A stretch of 38,073 nt of DNA from the NCBI GenBank assembly GCA_947627725.1, contig CANQXE010000022.1, positions 1 through 38,073 of the forward strand. The letters run 5' to 3'. Below, one piece after another: positions 23,701 to 30,310 of the stretch; positions within the stretch are counted from its first letter, which is position 1, and every line of letters starts with the position of its first letter. The stretch is from an uncultured Clostridia bacterium (GTDB taxonomy: Bacteria; Bacillota; Clostridia; Oscillospirales; Acutalibacteraceae). The notes beneath the pieces were generated by a model that worked only from the letters and a program-made list of their open reading frames with translations, was not told the origin of the DNA and made no database searches. A program made the translations under genes and the position numbers.

Positions 23701-24742
23701 CCGCCTCACCGAGAATATTTACGGTTGTTACTGGCACAACCTCCACACCCGAAACAAGCTGCCATGTAAGAACGGGATAGCCGTCATTCATATTTGACGT
23801 ATCCTCGCTGAATAATTTTTGAGCGCCTGCATTAAGATTTGTTAAAAGCGCGGCTTTATCGGTTATTTTTTCATAGCCTGTTGCAGTTCCGCCGGGTTCC
23901 GATGCCTCATCATTCAGATAGTAACAGTTTGTAATAACTGCGTTACTAAAACCCGCAATACCGTTTATGCTGTCACCTGTATTATAACAATAGCTTATTT
24001 CGCCCTTACTCTGCTGACCCGCGATACCAGCGCTTCTTGTTTTACCCGAAATATCACCTGTATTATAACAACTGCTGACGCTCGCCGATTGGCTGGTATA
24101 GCCGAGAATACCGCCTGCGTATGAACCGCTTATATCCGCCGTATTGCAACAGCCTGTAATAACCGCGTTTTTTGATACAACAGTACCGATAATACCGCCT
24201 GTGTAGCCCTTTGTGCTTGTTCCCGTTGATGTGACCGAGCCGCTGAAAGAGCAGTTTTCAACCGTACCGGTCTGAAGCTTTCCGATAATACCTCCGACTA
24301 CATTGTTTGATGTAACCTCGCCCTCAACCTTCAGATTTTTAACCGTACCCGTATTGACAGTTCCGAATAAGCCGTAGCCTCCCGCAGAGGCGTCAATCTT
24401 AAGTCCCGATACAGTATGATTCTGCCCGTCAAACGTACCCGCATAAGCGTCTACAACATATGTAATCAGTCCGATAGGCGTCCACGGTCTGTTACCTAAA
24501 TCAATATCATCTGTCAGAACAGCGTTAAGACTGACAAGTCCTGTATCCTCCGCTCCAAGAGTATTAACATATTCCGCAAACCAGGCAAGCTCGTTTGCAC
24601 TGCTTATCTGATAAATACCGTCAATCTGTTCCGGCTTTGTTTTCGTACTGCCGTCCCAAGCCTGTGCAAACACGGGAATTGCCGGCAACACGGACGCCAT
24701 CAATGTTATGGATAATAACAAGGATAAAATTCTTTTTTTCAT
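20735..24742 (-). CDS. Large membrane-anchored surface protein with GLUG-like repeats, Ig-like modules and a transcobalamin-like (DUF4430) domain
   Basis: The 1335-residue protein has a signal peptide (1-26, cut near VFAQA). GLUG-type beta repeats follow (about 120-270, with YTGGIIGTVVSKNAVITGCC and several CYNTGD units), then several Ig-like modules with the WSSSNPE pattern. A DUF4430 domain (about 1074-1173) carries FTKGATVFDVFKKAL and SSGWMYTVGDVFVNSYM. An Asn/Ser/Lys-rich linker (about 1174-1301) and a C-terminal membrane anchor with NKRKKDKK complete it. No LPxTG motif is seen, so it is membrane- rather than sortase-anchored. AAAAGGAG lies ten bases before ATG. A cobalamin riboswitch controls the operon. 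DUF4430 is related to the C-terminal domain of transcobalamin, so corrinoid capture at the cell surface is a reasonable inference. Confidence 0.88.
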   Translation of the reverse strand: MKKRILSLLLSITLMASVLPAIPVFAQAWDGSTKTKPEQIDGIYQISSANELAWFAEYVNTLGAEDTGLVSLNAVLTDDIDLGNRPWTPIGLITYVVDAYAGTFDGQNHTVSGLKIDASAGGYGLFGTVNTGTVKNLKVEGEVTSNNVVGGIIGKLQTGTVENCSFSGSVTSTGTSTKGYTGGIIGTVVSKNAVITGCCNTADISGSYAGGILGYTSQSASVSSCYNTGDISGKTRSAGIAGQQSKGEISYCYNTGDSINGIAGFSNAVITNCYYLNDEASEPGGTATGYEKITDKAALLTNLNAGAQKLFSEDTSNMNDGYPVLTWQLVSGVEVVPVTTVNILGEAVTGAVLTAQALGENEKTATNVEYQWSVSDDGVSFADISDAQSGIFNIPDTADYAGKYIKVTVNGEENSGAFAVIGPVKKSDNLIEKENSDKVKAALASLSLEKTIIKEETNLNLPSQIGDCSVSWSSSNPEIISNTGVVKLPDKNIVTVTLTANVSCGTVSDSKKFTIDVWAKDVDADVYLQNVLDSMKWDFKLLQPVYGEDTNILVKFSNILKSRGYDGVTVTIQSTADESLISANGKINYPAVPEGNTFANGKQLQVYFNLTVDGKTVTYPTSDIYSLLVPWDTADGRKALEASSDNVLTEDAIRADNTDLGSVTSDLNLPSFIDGDKYSFAWITWQSSDEKHLAVSNEKRQSGADSLYNSFTGRVYQDSEEHIVTLTAVITNPSTDITVIRTFDVTISPLSDEQLNQSIDTMKAVLKCYTADKLTNFATKKKLDINAVDNDIQLVIPKNVVTEKELESIHYGKYWDYWNYKFTVTSSDTHVIDINSFRAYVYRPLGEDGSSDKQVTLSVRMESKANPNLYATKDITVTVKHLSRAEINASLELMDQAKTNYSYGLLGENTDTYSIIDNLTPFKEVVWNSDKSGVDFIYRNADMRGSGIIVDELPGWEEQEDWRLFRTSDRNLISNETLILNETPSKDTFVKINSVLTDETLGKYYTKFQNDKAYDAEALAKFRQLYKQPVSAYVMAVGAGNYTEAFASMPEMLKASSYNAALSSYKRELDKPISVSFTLLGLNGTPIIAKTLETSFTKGATVFDVFKKALADNNIAYTAKGSYISSINGLSEFDYGKSSGWMYTVGDVFVNSYMNAQELSGGEDIVVMYVKDYSLANKPKDSQNNNQSDNADSQEKNGNSSNTVQDKENNNQNNKNQSNKITDYSADGNKSNSTGSNSKSSVQTVTVNQKSTKSSDKKSIAKNNDNQPESVNGEITSGDKAKDNTVTAQDKDNSQTDAEKKNNNLPIIIGSALGLLLLAVIIILIILNKRKKDKK

Positions 24743-25017
24743 TTTACTGACTCTCCTTTTTCTTTCTGATGTTCTCTCCTGTATTTAATTTGATTTTCCT
24801 TTGCACGTCTGCGCTTTTCACGCTTTTTAATAATCCTCTCTTCATTAGGCTTTTTAACGCCCGCCGCCTCCAAAGCTCTCGGCCATGGTCCGAAAAAGGA
24901 TTTAATCATACTGACGGTTTCATTGTCAAAATCAGATTTTTTAGGCATACGATTAACCGTGTCCGCCTTTTGCTGTATTAATAAAATACAATCATTCTTC
25001 GTGAGTTTACCGCCCAT
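24739..25017 (-). CDS. Small HNH-endonuclease-associated repeat protein
   Basis: The 92-residue protein has one repeat of the homing-endonuclease-associated type (DCILLIQQKADTVNRMPKKS followed by FFGPWPRALEAAGV). Members of this family bind DNA next to HNH nuclease domains. Here no nuclease domain exists, only a Lys/Arg/Glu-rich tail (about 55-92). GGAGG lies four bases before the ATG. Its stop overlaps the start of the surface-protein gene (ATGA), so it is translated first in the riboswitch transcript. Its role there is not clear. It may be a DNA-binding regulator or a leader that couples translation. Confidence 0.7.
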   Translation of the reverse strand: MGGKLTKNDCILLIQQKADTVNRMPKKSDFDNETVSMIKSFFGPWPRALEAAGVKKPNEERIIKKREKRRRAKENQIKYRREHQKEKGESVK

Positions 25018-25043
25018 TTTGCCTCCAATAATGTAATTTCTTT

Positions 25044-25086
25044 ATAAAAATAAAATGCACATCCCGCTAAAAAGCAGAAATGTGCA
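25044..25086 (-). terminator. Riboswitch terminator hairpin
   Basis: TGCACAT and ATGTGCA with an inner 4-bp helix (25074-25086 and 25056-25067) form a stem followed on the minus strand by TTTTATTTTTA. It lies 27 bases before the first regulated gene. An upstream stem (25153-25161 with 25115-25123, followed by TTTTT) could be a first terminator or the antiterminator partner. Confidence 0.75.
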
Positions 25087-25310
25087 ACATATTTTTTGCA
25101 AGCTGATTATCAAAAAGAGTACAACTGTCCCTTGGCGCTCACATCAAACGGCTGCACTCTTCCTTACCCAAAAGTGTTCATACAGGTTAAAACCTAATAA
25201 CCCTGTTTTCCGGCAGGAATTCCGACTTATTAAAGCTAAAGCCTTAAATTACGGTAATGGCGGTTGCGACGGATTTTCACCGAACTTCCCCTTGAATGTT
25301 AAAAAACAAC
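25044..25310 (-). promoter_or_regulatory. Cobalamin riboswitch with terminator-type expression platform
   Basis: On the minus strand the aptamer core runs GGGGAAGTTCGGTG (25291-25278), AAAATCCGTCGCAACCGCCA and TTACCGTAA. It ends in the B12 box AGTCGGAATTCCTGCC (25227-25212). These match the conserved blocks of the cobalamin riboswitch. The segment between TACCGTAA and the B12 box is short, as in the compact class. A small hairpin with GGTT in its loop can pair with AACC of the core (kissing interaction). Two terminator-like stems follow (25115-25161 and 25044-25086). The controlled genes are the HNH-repeat protein and the large surface protein. Cobalamin should lower their expression. Confidence 0.88.
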
Positions 25311-25365
25311 ACCGAAAAACAGTTATATTCAATTTACAATATTCTAACACCGCATAAATCCTGTG

Positions 25366-25401
25366 TCAAGAAAAAAAAGAGAAGATTAACAAGCTTCTCT
25401 T
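25366..25401 (-). terminator. Terminator with U8 tail, copy A of a 25-bp direct repeat
   Basis: On the minus strand AAGAGAAG (25401-25394) pairs with CTTCTCTT (25384-25377) and the stem runs into eight T residues, then CTTG. Sequence 25377-25401 recurs at 25676-25700 with one change. It was probably the terminator of feoB before a segment came in between. Confidence 0.7.
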
Positions 25402-25700
25402 CAGACTGTCGATAAAGTGGTCTGAAGCACGCCTAAAAAAACAAGCATATAAAATATTTATATATTTAAAAACAGTATACCATTTCATTATTAAATTTTT
25501 TTATATTGTGAAAGCCGCTTGAACATCGAATTCAAGCGGCTTTCGGCGTTTTCACCTTTTGGCAACTCTACCGTACCTCTGTACGCCGACGAATTGCCAA
25601 AAGGTAAATTCAGTTCCATTTCTCGAAGTCTGCCAGCGTGTAGAAATTTGATTTTTGGACTTTTTCTACACGCTGAAGAGAAGATTAACAATCTTCTCTT
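25402..25700. repeat. Hairpin-dense module flanked by a 25-bp direct repeat
   Basis: Five strong stems lie within 300 bases. They are CTTCAGAC/GTCTGAAG (25399-25427), a 14-bp stem GAAAGCCGCTTGAA (25510-25544), a 12-bp stem ACCTTTTGGCAA (25554-25605, with an inner CGTAC/GTACG), a 12-bp stem CAGCGTGTAGAA (25634-25675) and an 11-bp stem AAGAGAAGATT (25676-25700). The last is the second copy of the 25-bp repeat. A minus-strand frame of 66 codons (25491-25691) runs across the hairpins but has no ribosome-binding site. The structure suggests a small non-autonomous repeat inserted in the former feoB terminator. Confidence 0.6.
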
Positions 25701-25722
25701 AATAAAGTATTATGCAAAGCCG

Positions 25723-26484
25723 TTAAAATATAAAACTTATTAACGCACAAATTATTACGCCTGTCATCAACGGCGTTAATACGGACAGCAAGGTCCACTT
25801 TACGCTTTTTGTTTCCTTCCAAATAGTTAAAAGCGTTGTCGAGCAAGGAAAATGGAACATTGAGAATATGCAGGTGCAAAGCGCCGTCATCCATGTCCAG
25901 CCGTTGTCGACCAGAATTGTCTTAAGGCTTTCAAGCGTGGAATAGTCGCCCATTTCACCTGTTGAAAGATAAGCCATAAGCGCAATCGGAATAACGATTT
26001 CATTTGCGGGAAAGCCGAGAATAAACGCAAGCAGCATTACTCCGTCAAGCCCGATGAAATGACCTAAAGGGTCAAGAATATCGGCTATTTTGCAGAGCAG
26101 AGTTGTACCTGCAATATGGATATTTGCAAGCGCCCATATTATCAGTCCTGCGGGCGCTGCCACAATTACCGCACGCATAAGAACAAAAATTATTTTCTCA
26201 CGGATTGTATCGCCTATCAGACTGAGTACTTTAGGCTTTCTGTATGGCGGAAGCTCAAGCACAAAGGAGCTGGAAACACCTTTAAGCACAGTAGACGTAA
26301 GAACCTTTGAAGCGGCAAGCGTCATCAACATTGACACGGCAATTAATGCTAAAAGTATTACGGCCGACAAAATACTGCTCCTGCAAAAGAACATGGATAT
26401 TATTGCTATCAAAAGAGGAAATACGCCACCAAAATTGCGGAAACTTTTGTGCGTTTTTCGGTGAATAAACGGCTGAAACTGCAT
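25723..26484 (-). pseudogene. feoB: feoB 3' part (ferrous iron transporter B), cut by the serine-recombinase element
   Basis: The 253 codons encode the C-terminal transport half of FeoB. It contains LELPPYRKPK, LDPLGHFIGLDGVMLLAFIL and GFPANEIVIPIALMAY, then GWTWMTAL and FHFPCSTT. About seven membrane segments can be drawn. The whole GTPase domain and first membrane half are missing. The FeoB match begins at about codon 21 (near 26424), where the family normally reads GRFPTLIAI. The preceding 20 codons are foreign and come from the end of the recombinase element. The ATG overlaps the recombinase stop (TAATG), so a truncated product could be made, but it would be inactive as a GTP-driven Fe(II) carrier. 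Confidence 0.85.
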
Positions 26485-28088
26485 TATTCACCGTACATAA
26501 AAATATGTAAATCCGCCCCATCCCATTCGATTTTCTGAATGAGCAGTCTTATAATCTGCCTTTTGTCGTAGATTGACAAATCGTCAAATAAATTCTTAAA
26601 CGACTTAACGCTTTCTATCAATGCGTCCGTATCAAAATCTATATTTTCGCTTGTCTGATTTTGCTCTGTGAGTTCGTTTTCAAGAGCGTGTAAATATTCG
26701 GTCTGTTCTACAATTTTTTTGTCAATGGCACTGATTGATGCCTGACTTAATGTTGTATCGGTCAAGCGGTTTACAAGGGTATCCATTTCATTTTGTACAG
26801 CTTCAATGTCCTTTTTTATTTTGTCTGTTTTATCAATATTCCGCTCCTTTTCATATTCCCTTTTCAGATTTTCAAGAGCAGATGTAAAGGTGTCAAAATT
26901 ATCAAGCTCGCCCTTTATATAGTCAACAACCAAATCATCTGTCTGCTGTCCCGTAAGATTGGGACAATCACAAAGTGCGTTGTTGCCTTTCAGCTTGCTT
27001 GAGCATATATAACTAAAGCTATCACTTGTCGCCTTATGCTTTTTTGAAAACATTTTTTCACCGCATTTTGCGCAGTAAATCAAGCCCGACAGCAGACCTG
27101 TTTCGCTATGATTGACAATCTTTTCCCTATGATTATTGTGAAAATATTTTTGAATCGACACCCAATCCTTACCGCTGATAATTCCCTCATGCTTGCCGAT
27201 TGCCACAATCCACTCATCAAGCGAATTTCTCGGCGCTCCCGAACGGCTGTAATCCCTTTTATTGTAGGTTGAAACACCATGCTCACCGTTCCACATTTCT
27301 TTATCCTGACAAATATCAGAGCCGTTTTCTGCAAAGTAATGATAAGCGTTTTCATCGGCAATACAGTAAACCGGATTTTGCAGAATATCACGGATACCGA
27401 GTACGGAAAAATATTTGCCCGTGGTCTTTGACTTAATTTTTTTCGCAATCAGATATTTGCTCACGGCAGATACGGAATGTGTTTCAAGAAAGTGATTATA
27501 CATCAGCTTTACCGTGTCAATTTCATTACTGAACATTAATTTATGCGAGGTCTTGACCTTACCGTCAACAATAACCTCGCTCTCCTCCGCTCCACGATAG
27601 CCTGTCGGCGGAGTACCGCCGAGCCAGCGACCTGTTCGAGCCAAAAGGTGCATATTATCACGGACACGCTCTGCAATCGTTTCACGCTCAAGTTGCGCAA
27701 AAACAGAGGTTATATACATCATAGCCTTGCCCATAGGAGAAGAGGTATCAAAATGCTCTTTGATGCAAATCAGGTTTACGCCCTTGTTGTTCAGTTTTTC
27801 AATCAAGCCAGAAAAATCACTCACATTACGGCTCAGCCTGTCAAGCCGATAACACACGATATACTCAAATTTGTATGTATCAAGGTCCTTCATCATCTGC
27901 TGAAACCGCGGGCGTTTTAAGTCCTTTGCGGAATATCCCTCGTCCTCATAGACGAATATATCCTCATCGGCAACATCAATATCAGCCATTGAAAATTTGA
28001 TATACTGCTTACACATTTCAATTTGATTTTCAACACTCTCGCCCTTGCCTGTAAACAATGACTTTCGGCTGTAAATTGCAACTTTCAT
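26484..28088 (-). CDS. Large serine recombinase (TnpX/integrase type)
   Basis: The 534-residue protein has the resolvase-like catalytic domain (1-150) with the nucleophilic Ser in AIYSRKS (residue 10) and YRLDRLSRN and ERETIAERVRDN. It also has the recombinase domain, a zinc-ribbon (CAKCGEKMF and later CSSKL, CDCP) and a C-terminal coiled coil (about 400-470). It catalyses site-specific integration and excision without homology. The start at 28088 has AGAGGTG five to seven bases upstream, and an extension to 28112 is not supported. It is located at the element end next to the cut feoB, where integrases usually sit. Confidence 0.93.
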   Translation of the reverse strand: MKVAIYSRKSLFTGKGESVENQIEMCKQYIKFSMADIDVADEDIFVYEDEGYSAKDLKRPRFQQMMKDLDTYKFEYIVCYRLDRLSRNVSDFSGLIEKLNNKGVNLICIKEHFDTSSPMGKAMMYITSVFAQLERETIAERVRDNMHLLARTGRWLGGTPPTGYRGAEESEVIVDGKVKTSHKLMFSNEIDTVKLMYNHFLETHSVSAVSKYLIAKKIKSKTTGKYFSVLGIRDILQNPVYCIADENAYHYFAENGSDICQDKEMWNGEHGVSTYNKRDYSRSGAPRNSLDEWIVAIGKHEGIISGKDWVSIQKYFHNNHREKIVNHSETGLLSGLIYCAKCGEKMFSKKHKATSDSFSYICSSKLKGNNALCDCPNLTGQQTDDLVVDYIKGELDNFDTFTSALENLKREYEKERNIDKTDKIKKDIEAVQNEMDTLVNRLTDTTLSQASISAIDKKIVEQTEYLHALENELTEQNQTSENIDFDTDALIESVKSFKNLFDDLSIYDKRQIIRLLIQKIEWDGADLHIFMYGE

Positions 28089-28187
28089 ATAATCACCTCT
28101 TATCATACACATAATATAACATCAAAAAAAGAATACTTCAAGGCTCAATATGAATTATATTCTTAAAATATTTCTTAAAATTTACTG

Positions 28188-28216
28188 TTGAATATTATGT
28201 AATATCAGGTTATAAT
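28188..28216 (+). promoter_or_regulatory. Promoter of the toxin-antitoxin pair
   Basis: TTGAAT (28188-28193) and TATAAT (28211-28216) are 17 bases apart, with the antitoxin ribosome-binding site AAAGGAG about ten bases on. Type II antitoxins normally bind their own promoter here, but no clear palindrome was found. Confidence 0.65.
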
Positions 28217-28240
28217 ATGATTGTGAAAGGAGCTGTTCAT

Positions 28241-28507
28241 ATGCCTAATATTAAACCGATTTCTGATTTAAGAAATTATAATACTGTTTTACAGGATGTT
28301 GCTGTCGGTTCACCTGTATTTTTAACCAAAAACGGTCACGGTAAATATGCTATCGTAGATATTGCCGAACAGGAAGAATATGAAAAAACAAAAGCGGCGC
28401 TCAAGCTGATGTGCGAGCTTGAAAAAGGCAGAAAATCCGGAGAGGAAGAGGGATGGCTTACTGAGGCTGATATAAGAGCGCATTTCTCTAAAAAAGCAAA
28501 TGGATAA
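28241..28507 (+). CDS. Phd/YefM-type antitoxin
   Basis: The 88-residue protein starts MPNIKPISDLRNYNTVLQDV and continues GSPVFLTKNGHGKYAIVDI, the classic Phd/YefM DNA-binding half. An acidic C-terminus follows, which would wrap the toxin. AAAGGAG lies eight bases before ATG at 28241. An upstream in-frame start at 28217 would lie inside the promoter. Its stop overlaps the toxin start by eight bases. Confidence 0.9.
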   Translation: MPNIKPISDLRNYNTVLQDVAVGSPVFLTKNGHGKYAIVDIAEQEEYEKTKAALKLMCELEKGRKSGEEEGWLTEADIRAHFSKKANG

Positions 28508-28811
28508 TAAAATTCACTATTCACCAAAGTCATTGTCTGACCTTGATGAAATTTTTGACTATATTGCTTATGAGTTAAAAGATATAATCGCTGCCGAAAA
28601 TACTGTTAATGGCATCATTGATTCAATTGATATTTTGAAGCAATTTGCAGAGAGTGGTTCTATACTCTGCATTCCAACCGGTGAGGTTACAATTTACCGA
28701 TATGTTGTTTACGGTAATTATTTATCCTTTTATCATATTTCTGAAAATGAAGTTTATATTGACAGAATTATATACGGTAAACGCGATTATATTAAAATAC
28801 TTGGATTATAA
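28500..28811 (+). CDS. RelE/ParE-family toxin
   Basis: The 103-residue protein has the RelE/ParE fold pattern: SPKSLSDLDEIFDYIAYEL (helix 1), a helix-rich middle, YRYVVYGNYLSFYHISENEVYIDRIIYGKRD at the core strands and a basic end. Members cut mRNA at the ribosome or block gyrase, and the type cannot be decided here. It is coupled to the antitoxin by overlapping codons and followed by a terminator, so the pair is complete and probably active. Confidence 0.88.
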   Translation: MDNKIHYSPKSLSDLDEIFDYIAYELKDIIAAENTVNGIIDSIDILKQFAESGSILCIPTGEVTIYRYVVYGNYLSFYHISENEVYIDRIIYGKRDYIKILGL

Positions 28812-28816
28812 AACTA

Positions 28817-28855
28817 AAGCACTTGCTACTGATTAGCAGGTGCTTTTGTCGTTTA
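28817..28855 (+). terminator. Terminator of the toxin-antitoxin operon
   Basis: AAGCACTTGCT (28817-28827) pairs with AGCAGGTGCTT (28835-28845) over 11 bp with one G-U pair, followed by TTGTCGTTT. The neighbouring minus-strand gene ends at 28853. Confidence 0.8.
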
Positions 28856-29752
28856 ATCTATCATAATCATTTCCAATGCCTCATTTACTGTGAGTTGGTT
28901 ATTAAGATACAAATTTTTAGCAGTGACAGCAGTGCTTAGCCAAGCTGTATATTCATCATAAGAAATGGACTTCGATGTTTCACCGAATGTAAATGATCTC
29001 TCCATACGCTTATACATTTTATTTTTCTCTTTATTAAAGGTTTGTAAAACTAAATCATTCTCCGCAAGCATTTTGTGCTTTATTATCGGACCGATTTGTT
29101 TGCAGATCTTTCCGTCTTTAAAAACTCTGTCACAGTACAGAGTTTTCTTTTTTGTCTTCGGAACAAATAGCCTGTTGCAGTTTTCACATTCACAAACGGT
29201 TTCATCTCTCAAATAAAATGTAAAAATCAGATATTCATAGTATGACTTAGGACTATCAAAGAATAAAATTTCTTCACCGTTTCGTGTTTTGGTAACTGTG
29301 TATTCAATGGTATCGTGCATAGAAACATCCAGCACACCTGAAAGAATATCCTTGTGCATCACACACATAAAAAGTTTATTCACTTTGTTTTTCATATATG
29401 GCAGCAGTTTCATTCTGATGCTTACTGTTTCTAATTTGCTTTTTAGTTCTTCAGGTGTATTAATATCAGCCAATTTTCTGTGAATGAGATGTTTGTTGAT
29501 ATCAGCCTTGAGCAGAACTCCTAAAACAATATTATCTTTCAAAATTTCTTCTGCAAAGTCATATGCAGAATCAACAGTATAGTTATCGTATATTTCTGGT
29601 AATTCATAATCATAAAGTGCAATCAGTTCATTCCTGTAGTCAATAGGCTCTAATTCAGTAATATCCAAATCATCAACTGCAATTCGATCAATAATATTTT
29701 TATTTTTGAATTTGATATATAACCCTGTTCTTGAATAAATGTTTTTGTCCAT
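28853..29752 (-). CDS. DUF6076-like protein with a zinc-binding Cys cluster
   Basis: The protein of 299 residues ends in a region with CECENCNRLFVPKTKK, YCDRVF and KICKQIG, a Cys4-type zinc site, followed by a helical tail with ISYDEYTAWL. This is the layout I associate with the DUF6076 family, found in mobile elements and accessory regions of gut Clostridia. The role is unknown. ATG at 29752 is used because the AAGAAAG region lies about ten bases upstream. A TTG two codons earlier is possible. Confidence 0.7.
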   Translation of the reverse strand: MDKNIYSRTGLYIKFKNKNIIDRIAVDDLDITELEPIDYRNELIALYDYELPEIYDNYTVDSAYDFAEEILKDNIVLGVLLKADINKHLIHRKLADINTPEELKSKLETVSIRMKLLPYMKNKVNKLFMCVMHKDILSGVLDVSMHDTIEYTVTKTRNGEEILFFDSPKSYYEYLIFTFYLRDETVCECENCNRLFVPKTKKKTLYCDRVFKDGKICKQIGPIIKHKMLAENDLVLQTFNKEKNKMYKRMERSFTFGETSKSISYDEYTAWLSTAVTAKNLYLNNQLTVNEALEMIMID

Positions 29753-29998
29753 AATCAATCTTTCTTAAAAAATTCAATTATTACCTACGCATAGTTTTTC
29801 ATTTCTGTATTTATTAAAATGATAGCACAGGAAGAATTGTATTACAAATATAAATCCTGAATTTATAGTACAGAGGTAAAAAAATATGTAGCTGATAAAG
29901 AATTTATTGCAGGTTTCGCATTTGTATTACGCCACGGCGATAACAAATGCATTCGGACTAAGCCCATACCCCTATTAGGAAAGGATAAAGGTGATAAT

Positions 29999-30310
29999 AT
30001 AAGTAAAAATAGAACAGAAATACTAACCTTCAGAGTAACTCCTGAAGAGAAGAAATTGATTGAAACCAAGGCACTTTCATCATACAGACTTGTTAGTATG
30101 TACCTCCGTGACTGTGCTTTGGATAAAGAAATTATTGTAATTGACGGAGTAAAAAAATTATCAGCAGAGCTCCGTAGAATAGGAAATAACCTAAATCAAA
30201 TTACAAAAACGGTCAACAGCGGAGTATATGCCGTTGACTTAACTGAAACGAAAAAGGAGGTGCAAAAAATTTGGCAGTCGTTAAATTCGTTATCTCAGGC
30301 AGTCCGATGA
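29999..30310 (+). CDS. mobC: MobC-like relaxosome accessory protein, non-standard start
   Basis: The frame reads RTEILTFRVTPEEKKLIETK and AELRRIGNNLNQITKTVN, which is the MobC ribbon-helix-helix and C-terminal pattern. Such proteins help the relaxase to melt oriT. The best ribosome-binding site (AAAGGTGA, 29987-29994) points to an ATA codon at 29999, where relatives have ATG. TTG at 30056 would remove the DNA-binding N-terminus. The gene may be weakly translated or dead. It overlaps the relaxase gene by 40 bases, as is usual for mob operons. Confidence 0.6.
   Translation: MSKNRTEILTFRVTPEEKKLIETKALSSYRLVSMYLRDCALDKEIIVIDGVKKLSAELRRIGNNLNQITKTVNSGVYAVDLTETKKEVQKIWQSLNSLSQAVR

Noticed and set aside
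20735-24742. Sortase-anchored protein because of LP near the C-terminus
   Set aside because: The sequence before the last hydrophobic segment is NNNLPIIIG, without the LPxTG-type Thr-Gly; a plain membrane anchor fits better.
25491-25691. Minus-strand 66-residue protein in the hairpin module
   Set aside because: No ribosome-binding site; its composition follows from the palindromes, so it is listed as part of the repeat and not as a gene.
25402-25700. CRISPR array
   Set aside because: The repeated stems differ in sequence from one another and there is no regular repeat-spacer spacing; no cas gene is in the window.
25723-26484. A complete nucleoside-recognition (Gate) domain membrane protein
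   Set aside because: The specific motifs (LELPPYRKPK, GFPANEIVIPI, GWTWMTAL) are those of the FeoB C-terminal half, and the N-terminal codons are foreign.
29863-30069. Minus-strand ORF opposite the start of mobC
   Set aside because: It lies antisense to the mobC family match and has no start signal.
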